Below are positions 1 through 11,900 of a stretch of 64,000 nucleotides of DNA, piece by piece. The translations under genes and the position numbers were made by a program. The notes beneath the pieces are model-generated. The model was not told where the DNA came from, did no database searches, and saw only the letters and a list, made by a program, of their open reading frames with translations. Position 1 is the stretch's first letter; each line of letters begins with the position of its first letter. Source of the stretch: Acanthopleura granulata. Its lineage: Eukaryota; Mollusca; Polyplacophora; Chitonida; Chitonidae. The DNA is taken from assembly GCA_016165875.1 (NCBI GenBank), contig JABBOT010000013.1, positions 13,902,014 to 13,966,013 of the forward strand. Reading direction: 5' to 3'.

Positions 1-1660
1 CAAATCTATGCAGTGACATCCGTATTTTGATTATTGTCACTGAAAACTGAACTTATGGGTGTAATGACCGTGCTGATGGTATGAAATTGTTAATGGGAAT
101 ATTCCTTTAAATGACGACTTGAAAAAGGTACACACCTTATGTTGCAACTAGTCAGTGATAAACGTGAAATTTTAACCTACATTGTACAGTTAGATGTTGC
201 AAGGGAGTATTTAAAGGGTGCATATGATATGGGAGAACTGATTATTAGTGAATGAAACATCATTGGCTGAAATTATGATTAAGAAATTTACTTTGAGAAA
301 ATATTTGTACCAAGAAGGAAAAAGAAAAATAGCATGAAGTGATCTAAATGTGACCTTAATCAAGGTGTTCTGTGGAATTTGGTAATGACAATGTAATTCA
401 TAAGTCAAGTAGGTGTAAGGATTTTTGGATAAGTCACTAAACAATGAATTATTCTACACTTTGGGGGATTCTTCAATTGAATGGCTCGATTTTGTTTTAT
501 TTCACATCCTTTGCGCGGAGTATGCTGCAATACCTCGTGTGACCAGTTGATGGAATCGTAATTGTTTGAGATTAGACCCAGTGCAGTTCAGAAATTTGAC
601 ATACAAGGCCTGTGACGTGAAAAGTTCTATGACTGTGAGGAGCGACACATGCGCAGTAAAAGAGCATTGTGTAGAGCACGCGACACTACGCCTGGAAATG
701 TGGGACATCTAGTGCTGGTCACACTATTTTAGTCGTTCATTTATGAACAAGATAAATATGATGTGGCTATCGCACAGAACGTTAATTTGAAAGCACGGGT
801 GTTCAAGAAAAGACGATCGGTTGTGTACATTGGAGCTTGACGAGATGTTAGACTTTGAAAAGGATTATGATTTCTGTTGATATGATGAGACGCCAAACTT
901 AGATCGGGATTATCATTTTGTTGATAGCTTGATGAGACATGAAAGGTAGCACATGATTGTCATTTTTGTTGGACTAAGATGTTTTCATTATTGCTATTGT
1001 TTTGCGTTGCCGGCTCAGTAAAACGGCTTCCCCCATGTGATCATTATTTTTAGGAGTCTTATTTACGTGGTAGTTGTGTAATTGCCACGTTGTTGTGATA
1101 TTTCACAACTTACTGATGTAGATTATATTGTATAAATAAACCCCAGTTTGATTCAACTGGAGCAATCCCACAAGTCTGGCTGTTGAGTGATGTTGTGGTA
1201 GCAGCATGAATACGCATGCTATAGGTTGCCGCGGTTGCGGGGATAAGCTGAGAATACTTCATGTTAGACGACACTAGGCTTTAGAGGCTGAATTGAATGT
1301 TACCGAATTGAATGGTGTTAAACGTGTCCGTGGTGTAGTTTTGAATAACATTCAAGCTGCATGTAAGGTGGATTTTGCACATATCAAATAAGCTTCCGGA
1401 TCTGGCCTGTTGGAAAGAGAGAACAGTGACCCAACGAAATGGAGTGTCTGATGTTCCAAAAATTCCTTACAGCAGAAACCCTGGTTTTATCCTTGTTTTT
1501 CAGATATTAAAATTAATTTGCAGTGTATGTGCTTTTAAACGCGGCTCTCAGCGCGCTGAAGAGGAATTGACCAGCAAGTACTCGACTGGGTATTGGTGGA
1601 TGGGGCAAATGTCAGTCAGATGTCAGAGTATTGATTGGATGGGGCGTCACATATGTCCTT
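1..1660. other. Left flank without recognisable gene
   Basis: I see no exon or conserved protein motif here. Around 1020-1240 there is an LTR-like stretch: TATAAATAAACC at about 1131, then a C-rich segment, which resembles the promoter and R/U5 end of a retrotransposon LTR. I cannot find a matching partner or target duplication, so that reading is weak. Short open frames in the stretch have no recognisable features. Confidence 0.3.
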
Positions 1661-1663
1661 GAC

Positions 1664-2036
1664 ACTAAAGTGAGTGAGTGCTTTGCGTTTAACGTCGTAC
1701 TTGACAATGTTTCAGTCATATGACGACGAAGACTCCTTCTGGAGTGTGCATATAGTGTGTCTTCGTGTGGCAGGGCGAGTCCGTACCGCAAAATTCCTGC
1801 CGATACTGGGACATCATTCCGAAGACACCAGACATGACACCCCCCATCCAGTCACATTATAATGACACTGAGCCGACCAGTCCTGTTTCATTGCTCTAAC
1901 ATCTCAATGCTGAGCGCCAAGCGAGGCAGCAAAAAATACTGTTTAAAAAGTCTTTGGTGTGACCTGACCCGGACTTGAACCTGGATCCCCGACCTCGAGG
2001 CAGGCGTTCTAACCACGATACCAGTGAGGCAGTTCA
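1664..2036 (-). mobile_element. SINE-B, near full length
   Basis: The right end read on the minus strand is tRNA-like: TGGTATCGTGGTTAGAAC (box A-like) followed by GGTTCAAGTCC (box B-like). The left end is the GAGTGAGTGCTTTGCGTTTAACGTCGTAC tail in inverted view. The body GCGCTCAGCATTGAGATGTTAGAGCAATG is shared with the copies near 8.6, 46.8 and 59.7 kb. A Pol III-derived SINE is the simplest reading. Confidence 0.7.
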
Positions 2037-2259
2037 TTTGTAGTAAAGAAAAATACCACACTTGAAACTGGCAACACCTCGGAGAAATAAAATATGGGAG
2101 GATTTGTTATCGTGTACGTTGTACGTTTCACCTTTTACATGTATAAACCACGAGGCCACTGAATTATGCTCTCGATGATTTCTTTTACATTCACAAGTTA
2201 AAAAAAAACAATTTCAAATAGGAACATGAACATAGCACATTTCAAACAGCTTATTTGAG

Positions 2260-2265
2260 TTTATT
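2260..2265 (-). terminator. Candidate polyadenylation signal AATAAA
   Basis: AATAAA read on the minus strand, about 490 bases after the protease stop codon and the clearest match in that stretch. AATAAA is common by chance in AT-rich DNA. Confidence 0.3.
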
Positions 2266-2485
2266 ATAAAAAGAACAAAGAATTGTGACACAGACCTGTA
2301 GATGATCTTAAAAATAAAACATTTCTGTAAAAGAAACGCTGATTTTTTTCTTTTAAAAACTATGTATATGAAAAGGAAAGACCTATAAAACTTTGTCTAT
2401 ATCATGTAAATACATATCACAAATTGTGTGATTAATATTCAATTCACTTTTATCATCAATGTATATGTAATCGGTATCGTTTAGC

Positions 2486-2499
2486 ACTCACGCACGTCG

Positions 2500-2543
<44 letters not shown>

Positions 2544-2557
2544 CGACGTGCGTGAGT
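2486..2557. repeat. 72-bp perfect palindrome with TA core
   Basis: The 17-bp arms ACTCACGCACGTCGTCA (left) and its exact reverse complement (right) flank an uninterrupted TA run of about 38 bp, so the whole segment can fold into one hairpin. More TA repeats continue to about 2590. It lies in the probable 3' UTR. Confidence 0.85.
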
Positions 2558-2593
2558 ATATATATAGTATATATATATATATGTGTGTATATA

Positions 2594-2716
2594 TTCTGTA
2601 AGCCCGTTGATTCTGAAAGCACCGTTGATTTCTGTAAGCACTGTTGATTTCTGTAAGCACCGTTGATTTCTGTAAGCACCGTTGATTTCTGTAAGCACTG
2701 TTGATTTCTGTTAGCC
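2594..2716. repeat. 19-bp minisatellite, about six copies
   Basis: Tandem units of the form GTTGATTTCTGTAAGCACC, the central ones nearly identical and the outer ones diverged. The array ends about 40 bases from the protease stop codon, in the probable 3' UTR. Open frames across it on the minus strand are artefacts of the repeat. Confidence 0.85.
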
Positions 2717-2754
2717 GGGTTCGCGTTCGTGGATGCCTCCAAGCATCCGTACTG

Positions 2755-2940
2755 TTACCTATTTTCTCGTATCTTCCGGTCAATCCATTCCCTGTATTCG
2801 GCCACAGGGGTGAAGACACTGGGTCTGACCAGTCCTGTCAAGGGGTCAGCCACACACATGTACGCCCCGAAACTGACCACACCCTCCACGCGCCAGAGGC
2901 CTCCGGGACTGAGGCACATGAGGGGTCCGCCACTGTCTCC
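2755..2940 (-). CDS. Exon 34: S1 protease C-terminus with catalytic Ser and stop
   Basis: Begins in phase 0 after acceptor TTATCCGCAG with GDSGGPLMC, which carries the catalytic Ser195 and the oxyanion-hole Gly193. Next come VVSFGAYMC (S214, F215, G216 and C220 by homology) and RPSVFTPV, where the usual RPGVYT glycine 226 is Ser. It ends in the amphipathic [14 protein letters not shown] helix and TAA. The loop between C220 and position 226 is longer than in trypsin. Confidence 0.93.
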   Translation of the reverse strand, partial: GDSGGPLMCLSPGGLWRVEGVVSFGAYMCVADPLTGLVRPSVFTPVAEYREWIDRKIRENR

Positions 2941-5900
2941 CTGCGGATAAGAAATATGTACAGGCGTTTCATAGCTGAACAGAAAGGCTATTGTGGAACT
3001 GAAAATACTAATAGAAAATGGTGTGTTTTTACTGCAATATTAACCGTTTTCCTTAGCCCACCAGTCGCTTGCAGGGAACATAATCTGCCTGAGTGAAGAG
3101 GTATACACCAAGCGGCGCACCTCTTTGTTGTTAAATACATCACAGTGATTGTTCCTGTATAGTTGTATTTGTGAAACGAATAAGTAGTTCCTAAGCAGTG
3201 CAATGTATATACGTTACGGTATAGAACCTACGAGTTCGAGCGGGAAATGGCCCCGTTGATGACACCATGCATTGAACTTTGACCGTTTTTTTCCTTCATC
3301 TAAAGAATGGATTACTCTTCTGTTATTTGCGCTTGACAAATAAAATATACCGCTGTCTTGGTACTATTTATTAATTTGGTTGGTGTTTTATGGCGTACTC
3401 ATGAATATTTCACTTCTACGCCAGAGGCGAGCATTATGGTGGGAGGAAACAGGGCAGAGCCCAGGGAAACTAGCGACCATCCGTAGATTGCTGGCAGATC
3501 TACCAACGTACGGCTGGAGAGGAAGCCAGCGTAAGCTGGACTTGGATTTCACAGCGACCGCATTGATGTCAGGCTTCTGGGACATTACGCTGCGCTAGGG
3601 CGCTAACCAAGTGAGCCACCGAGCCCCTCCCCGCCTCCTTTCGCCCTGCACTAAGATATATAACTAAGTCACCTCAACTGACTTTATTTACCAACATAAT
3701 GCTGGCTGCAGTCCTATAAGTGAAATATTCTTGAGTAAAACACCAATCAAATAAATAAATCAACTGACTTTAACCAATAATTAGGACTGATTGATTGGCG
3801 GATTGAATATTTAATGCCACAACAAAGACTTTATAACAGCGACCAAGAACGTTTTCACTTCAATTTTTCTTTTGTTAAAAACAATTATGTTGAAATATTA
3901 CTCTTATGATGTTACGCATCTCCACAAGAAAGGGTTTTGATAATATTTATTTATTTAATGGCGCTTAATGCTGTACAGAGGAATATTTCACTACGACGGC
4001 CTTCTTTACAGTGGCAGGAAACCGAGCAGTACCCAGGGGAAAGGTCTGGATAAGAAGTATATGCCATAAACCCTGGAATTATACAGTATAAAATATCAAT
4101 TCAGCAGACGAACGGAGATATTAAAGTTAAGAACACTAACGAAAGGCGTTGATAAATGGTTTCATCCACTCATCCATAAAACTGACAGCTGTCATACAAA
4201 TGAAACCTCATGCTGGCTTCCTCTGGTCGTACATGGGAAGGTCTGCCAGCAACCTGCGGATGGTCATGGGTTTCCCCCGGGCTCTGCCCGGTTTCCTCCC
4301 AGCTTATTGCTGACTGCCGTCATATAAGTGAAATATTCTTGAGTGCTGCGCAAAACACCAATCAAATATAAATAAATAAATACAAGTGAAACCTCTTGAG
4401 TAGGCCTTTCAACAGCAATCAAACAAATAAATGAATAATAAATAAGTAAATCTCAGACGCACGTGACAGCTTCCCGTAGAGTCCGTTCTAAATCCTGCAC
4501 AGATCAGGCTGTGGTTTACACTGAGGGAACCATTCCAGGTCTGTCGGCACTCACTGTCGTTCACTAGAGGCACCCGAGCGTGATAAAGATCAAGAGTGAG
4601 GGAATCTGAAACAAAATTGTCAAAACAAGAGACAGATTTGTGGAATAAAACGTAGCTTACACCGCGCGGTTGAGTTATGAACAGTTGGATAACGTGGAAC
4701 GACACGATGTGATAACAGTAAAGGCTATCGTGCAGGGTGACCCATATGGAAATTAATTCAGCTTTTATTCCAAAAAATGTCAAAGTCGTCATTTGGCCCT
4801 ACTCAAGAATATTCCCCCTATACGGCGGCGGCCAGCATTATGGTTGGAGGAAACCGGGCAGAGCAAGAGGGAAACCCACGACCATTCGCGGGTTGCTGGC
4901 GGATGTCTCCAAGTACATGACGTACGGCCAGAGAGGAAGCCAGCACTTTCTCTCACAGCGACCGCATTGATGGGAGGCTGCTGGGTCATAACGCCGTGTT
5001 GGCCATTGGCCACGGAGGCCCAGGCAATGTTATGATGAAGGTGTCATGTGTGCATGTGTTTCCAAGTTGAGCGCACGTTTTTTTCTGTGGCTCACTTTCT
5101 ACGTACGTTTTTCTACGTACGAGTATGTACAGTGGCAGGCATTATGTTCATTCTAGAAACAAAGAAAGAGTCGGAAGAGTATGCACTAAAAGCACTGATG
5201 GTACTGGACGCATGCGCAAAAAAGAACGAGAGAAATACTGGTTTGCGCTAAAACGACGCGAAATTTGCAAAGAGTGCGGTTAAAGAGAGACGAGTGAATT
5301 GTAAGTATGCGCAAATAACGAAAAGACAATTGGAAATGTGCGCTAAAATCGACCAAGGAATTGGAAGTATGCATTCAAATCGAAGAGGGAATTGTGGGTA
5401 TGCATACAGATCAACAAGGGAACTCGTGGCATGCCCTAAACGAACGGGGAAAACAGTGGTATGCTCTAAAATCGACGAGGAGATTAGTGCCGTGCGCTAA
5501 AACCGACGGGGGGAATGGTGGTATGCACTAAAACCGACGGGGGAATTGGTGATAGGCGCTAAAAACAAGAACGTGAAGCGAAGTATGAGTTAAGAATTGG
5601 TTTAAGTCAGTTTAACCCCATACTTCACCGCGCAAGCCATGTACTTACCTTGTTTTCGCGGAATTGACATTCCCCATCCGGCCACGTCACACACCGTGTT
5701 GGCCGGAGGGGTGCTCCCGTTGTCAGCCAAGCAAATCGGTCTAACGTCGGTTCCCGTTATGTCCAATGGCTGTAGCAGTTTTATCAGAGCGATGTCGTTG
5801 CTTGATATCTTCCTACTTTCGGGACCGAGGATGTACCCTTCATGCACGATTATCCGACCCACTCGCCGAATAAAGGACTGATTAGTGAGGGAGGTGGGGC

Positions 5901-8900
5901 GGGTCGACCCCACGACGACAGCGTAATAACTGGCCACTCTTGGGAACGGTAAACTGCAATGACGACAGTGGCACAGATGACACATTCTATCTTGTCGAAC
6001 ATATATTACTCATTTGTTTGTTTGGTGTTTTACGCCGTGCTCAAGAATATTTCTCTTATACGACGAAGGCCAGCAAGGTGGTGGGAGGAAGCAAACCATA
6101 GCCCATGACCATGAACAGGTTGGCGGCGGATTTTATCAGGTGTGGCCGGAGAGAAAATCAGCGTGAGCTGGGCTTGAACTCACAGCGACTGCATTAATGA
6201 GAGGCGCCTAGGTGATTGAACTAGCCATGCTGATGCCCTTCGAACATGTTAAAAGTCAACGAAAAAACTAACATAAAGTACATTGTAGCCTATAAATCAG
6301 ATGAAGGGCCATTACACATTGTCCAGGAAAATTATTCGCTTTATTTCACGTATTATACAGTTTTTTCTTTATTTCTTAAAATTTTTAATCCATATATGGC
6401 TATGAGTGCAGAAGTCTAGCTGGATCCTCCTATAATCCTGGTTCCTTAGTATAAGTAAACAAAAACGGACTATTACTTTTACCATTATTAATCAGTGGAT
6501 GCACAAGTGGAGCAGAAACCAAACCACATCTGACCTGGTATCTTCTACGCAGTGTGCCGCAGTGAGAACATAGTTGTCGTTGATAACAACGGCCCCACAC
6601 TGATGCTTGCCCAGGTACCGAATCTCAGCAACCCAGGGCCACTCTCCGGCTTCAGACTTCTCACCCCCGATGATGTAAGGGGCCCCTGGCGGAGGGGACG
6701 GGCGGGTACCACAGGCTGGGGGTAGAAAAAGGTGCATAAATAAGACCCACCTTGACGAAAGATTTACTTATTTACTTGATCGATTTTCAATTATGTTCTG
6801 AGGGCTATTTCACTTATATCAAGGTGGTCAGCATTATGGTGGGAGGAACCCGGTCAGAGCTCTCGAGGAAAACCACGACATCTGTAAGTTGCTGGCAAAC
6901 CTTACCACGTTCGACCGGAGAGGAAGCCAGCAATGAGTTGGACTTCGAACTCACAGTGGCGGTATTATTGAGAGGCTCTTGGGTCACTCTGCTGCACAAG
7001 CAGGATAAGGACTCGGACAGGGTGATTCCCCTTCATAGCCAGAGACACACAATCGTATGAGCTCCATGAACACAGGCACAGGCACAATCGTATGAACTCC
7101 ATGAACACAGCACAGGCACAATCGCATGAACTCCATGAACACAGGCACAAGCACCTTGGCTCATTATCATGATTACAGTATGATTATTTCATCTGAACTC
7201 TTTATACTTTTTCTATATACACCTACATGAATGATCTGGTCTGGTCCTTTTCAAATGTGTAGGCGGAATTAAAAAGGCATTTTTCTTATTGAATGGTGAT
7301 AAAATGTTAGCGAAGTTTAGTCTAATTGTATTCAGGGATACTTGTGTATGTTGGTGGGGGGGGGGGGTATTTTCTGCAGTCAAGTGGGCAGTTAGTCTCA
7401 AGTTGCTACGGGATTTCATAGCCACAGCGGCCAAGCAATGCTATAGAGCTTACACGGTATCACGTCAAGTCAGATATGTTCTTTCTGAACGACGTTTGCA
7501 GCTCAAAACAGGTACCAACTGTGGCTTCTACCTCTCCGTTCGGCCGAACACACAACATCCCACGTATATTCCATTCAGAAAAGGCACACCGGCCCAAAGT
7601 TCGCGAAATTGTCATCGCTTGAGAGGCAGCGTTAAACCCGAAAGAATCACATCATGGCCGGTTAGCTGTAAAATATTTGTCCCGAAATTGGGGCTGGCTT
7701 GGCATTACACATTCGAATATACTTGTGATGTTGTGTGTGCGGCCGAGCTGAGAGGTAACAGCCTCAGTTGACACCTTTGTCGGACCGCAAACGTCGTTCG
7801 GGAAGGATTTATCCGACTTGGCGCGAAACCGCGTAAGCTCTACCATTGCTTGAGGCTGTAGTCATGAAATGCTGTCAGTCCAGTATATTAAATAGGGATT
7901 AATAGCAACGAGGGCTAGTCGGTAGTGTGTTACATGTACACTCGTGTATAATATATGTTTAGTCCCACCAATGCGGTCGCTGTGAGTTCAAGTCCAGCTC
8001 ATGCTGGCTTCCTCTCCGGTCTTAAGTGGGAAGGTCTGCCAGCAACCTGCGGATGGTCGTGGGTTTCCCCCGGGCTCTGCCCGGTTTCCCCCACCATAAC
8101 CCTGGCCGCCGTCGTATAAGTGAAATATTCTTGAGTACGGCGTAAAACACCAATCATTCAATCAATCATATATGATTAGTATATTTAATACGTCGGCGAA
8201 AATAGGCGATACTTTCATTTAAAACAGGCTGTTGTCTCGTGCAGCTACAAACATGACCATACTTTTAAGACTTTAACAGGTACTTTTCTCTGAGGTTTCT
8301 TAATTTTTTCCTGAAGATCCTCGAAAATACCGACTGAAAATCCCTTTGTTGCTGACTTTCAGTGTATTCGGACAGTACTGATCCATGCAATCCGAATTTG
8401 CTCTGTCGTTAGGCTATGCAAAACTTTGATCGGCCCCAAACCAACCGTGGCCGATCAGTTTGGCCTAACCTAACGTCAGAGCAAATTCGGACTATCGTGC
8501 TTTCGAAAAAGTCGCAGGGCTGAAAGACACCCAGTAAAAGGCATTTTGTTAAACTGCGAAAACACTTTTATACCACGGTAAAGTACGTGTATCGCATTAA
8601 GCCAGTTGTTAGGACAGTATACATGAGTGAGTGAGTCAGTGCTTAGGGGTTTAATGTCGTATTTAACAATGTTTCATTCATATGACGATGAGAAAAAAGT
8701 GCTGCCGTCAATGAAACATCATTTCGAAGACATCACACATGACACCCCAACCAGTCACATTATACTGACACCGGAAAGACCAGTCCTGTTTCCTTGAACT
8801 AACCTCTCAATGCTGAACGCCAAAAGAGGCAATAACAAGAAGTCTACCATTTTTCAAGGCTTTGGTGTGACTCGACCAGTACGGTATACATGTATACAGA

Positions 8901-11900
8901 TGTTCCCAGTAAGGGCGTAAATGCGCGTTAGCTACTGCTCGGATTCAACCGGTCGAGGGAAAATAGGTCAAATGCGGCGTTTCGACTTCGCAATCTTTTG
9001 TTACTAGAGGCAAAACAAAATCCTGCTGTATCATGTGTCTTGTCAAAGCTGTTATAGGCAACTTTTGCAGACACTGGTTTAACGACCAGCTGTCTCACCA
9101 GAGGAACAAATGACACATCTTTCAATCAGGATCTTTGAAACACCCAAAACATTAGGCTCCTCAAATTTTCCATCGTTCTTCATTGCGTTAAACTTCTCAG
9201 ACACTCACGTTATAGTAAAGATAATCAAAAACAGTTCCCAGACATTTCTGACAAGCCACATGGCACAGTTGGACTTTTACATACCTTCAACAATATAAGA
9301 GTTTGAACTCCAACTCCCCTATGAGCCAGATAGCTGTTTCAACTGCACATGACCGGAAATCATTCGCTGGTAGACCAACAGTCCTTCGTGGCTATGTTAA
9401 AAGCATTGTAACCGTAGTCGCACAGCCACACTCAATTCAGCTCATTTCGAGCATTTTATGTGTCTGTGTGACATTTGAGACTGTACATATGCTCGACGAC
9501 TGTTTCAAGAGGAAAACTCAGTCAAAAGCACAGAAAAGAAATTAGAACTAGGCTATATACTGGGCTGTCGTCGATGTCTGTAATGCTAATAGATGGACAT
9601 GAATGATCACCTGCTCTTATTTATCTACCGTATGACGCGATCTGCTCATGCGCACACATGGGCAACTCGAAACCGCCATCTGGTTTATTGAATCTAATAA
9701 ACAGGGATTTATCGAATGCTATGGGATTTGTCGAAGGCTAAATATCGTGTGAAGTTAGAACTATTTTTCTTCTACGAGACAAATCGCACCGCGTGAAGGC
9801 AACTGAAGGAGCCAAACGGCCCGATTCATGACTCGGTTATGTAAGCAGATCGTCAACCATGCAATGTTTTTCGTGCTACCTTATTTCATCTACTTTTTAG
9901 GACAGATACCAGCAGTGCTAAAAGCAAAAATTACCTTTCTGTCCCAATTTATTTTGACAAGTTTGACATTTATTTTTACCATGTGGGAAAAGAGAAACTA
10001 TGTATTCTTGTTTCAAGAATATGTGTATTCTTCAAAGAGAGCAGACCAGATTACACTGAATAGGTTGTACTAACAACGTATAACTGTCGCTAAAAGATGA
10101 CAAGGCATCTCACCCGATTTTTGGCAAGTTAAACGGACCATGCTTCGACTTGCACACTCTCGGCTGAGAAAAGAAACAAAATGAAAAATGTAGTTCAGTA
10201 ATATTCTCGAAACAGTTGCTAAATTAAATTTGCTTACCTTTGTTATCTGAAAGGCATGGTAGGCCTATAAAGTGTATTATATGCCCATTTTTAGACCCGT
10301 GAGTAGCAAACTTTTGTATATATACGAAGAACGCTGCGATTATTCCGCTGAGAATTCAGTAGAAAAATCTCCCTTCAATGCAAAACACACAAGTTGCTGG
10401 TATGTATGTAATGTTAAAGGAAAACTAAAATTAAAAACAAATAATTCAAAATAATAAAAATCTTGCTGTGCACTTTTTTGCTCTTTCCTCGTGCACAGTA
10501 CATAAAACACTTGGTTATACACATGGCACCACACAAAACAAAGTGGTCTACTGCGACATGGGCCCCTTATGTAGCTCGTCAGTTTCCCCTACTGCCGAAT
10601 TAGACATTACATATAATCATTCTCTCATTCTTGCACAGAAATGTAAGCGGAACCCTAGCTTACTTACACGTCCAGCAACGACGTCAGCGGGACGTTTATA
10701 ATGGGGATTCTGTTGTAGACGAGGAAGTCCTGGGTAAGAGAAGACACCAAAACGGATTCCGCACGAACGTAACTCCTGGCGGAAAAAAAAGAAAAAATTA
10801 ACAGACATGAATTTGACTCAGGAATATGTTTTACTTGTTCCACCACGAGTTTAAGGTATATATATATATAGGTATCAGAAATAAGAATAATCAGAATAAG
10901 ATATACATACACATATATATATATATCGTAGTCTGATTTGTAGTGATTTTTAGGATGTTAAAAAAACATTCTATTGTAATATTACCATGTATGTATGATT
11001 TTCATTCATCATAAAGTATCAATACTGATTACTTTCAGATTAACAACAACTTGAAAGTGTTAGGAATAAAAATTCCTATGATCTCTTGTATGTTATGAAA
11101 TACAGAAACATTAGCTACTGGCATCAGATCAATTATTTATTTTTTATTTTCAAATAAATATGCGTATTACGAATGAATACTACAGAGTATACTGAAAGTA
11201 AATCACTTGCATTGTCCAGAGAATGCCAGTAAGAAAGAGAAGTTCCACTACCCGGTACATCGCATGTTAGAAGGTCTACCAGTAACCTGGGGATAGTCGG
11301 GGGTTTACCCTCAGGCTGTTCCCGGTTTCCTCCCACTATAATGTCGCATTGCCGCCGTGGTATCAGTGAAATTTTCTTCAGTAGGGCATAAAACACCTTT
11401 AAGTAGGTGAACAAATTACTACCCCGCCTATCGTACGAATATATATATATGTATATATATAGCAACGAGGAGTGGCGCGGTTTCCTCCCACCGCAATGCT
11501 GGACGTCATCGTATTTATAAGTGAAATATTCTAGGGTACAGCGTAAAAACACCAATAAAATAAATAAATAAATACAATGAGGAGTGACAACGTAACAACT
11601 CAAAATTGCAAGCAAACACGAAAAGAGCTATACATACCCGCTGAATAGATAGTGGCATAGGTTGTTCAGGACCTGGGAGTCAGGGAGGATATTGTCCGCA
11701 CATAGCGGGTAACGAGATCCGCTCTTGTTGAAGTACACCAATCCCTGGGTGTCATTTCCCGTCAGTAACACACCTCATAAAAGAAAATTGTGATCACCTT
11801 AGAATAAAAGTCGCGTTGGGAACCAAACATACAGGACATAGTCGGCGCATATCTTCTATTTTCCTTAACAACGTGAAAGTAAGTGTTACGAACCAAACAT

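Larger units (their letters stand above)
2256..2754 (-). other. Probable 3' UTR of the mosaic protease gene
   Basis: Sequence just downstream of the protease stop codon, extending to a candidate AATAAA. It contains six 19-bp repeats and a long TA palindrome. No transcript evidence is available, so the true end is unknown. Confidence 0.35.

Noticed and set aside
5170..5575. Regularly spaced repeats resembling a CRISPR array; also the 16.6-17.3 and 18.2-18.6 kb arrays
   Set aside because: Eukaryotic context with introns; units diverge along their whole length and there are no unique spacers or cas genes.
7289..7771. A 160-codon plus-strand frame
   Set aside because: Starts in a region with a G run, has no motif or coding-like pattern, and lies inside an intron.
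10230..10250. Possible 9-nt micro-exon (CTTTCAG..GTAAGC) between exons 29 and 30
   Set aside because: Exons 29 and 30 already join in phase with a complete SRCR pattern; the nine bases are not needed.
10664..10808. Alternative frame of exon 29 reading [10 protein letters not shown], reminiscent of a protease activation site
   Set aside because: It does not fit the phase 2 donor upstream, and the true activation region with IIGG is in exon 31.
11133..11615. A 160-codon minus-strand frame between LDLa12 and the next intron
   Set aside because: It is built from two SINE-A fragments and a TA run; no motif.
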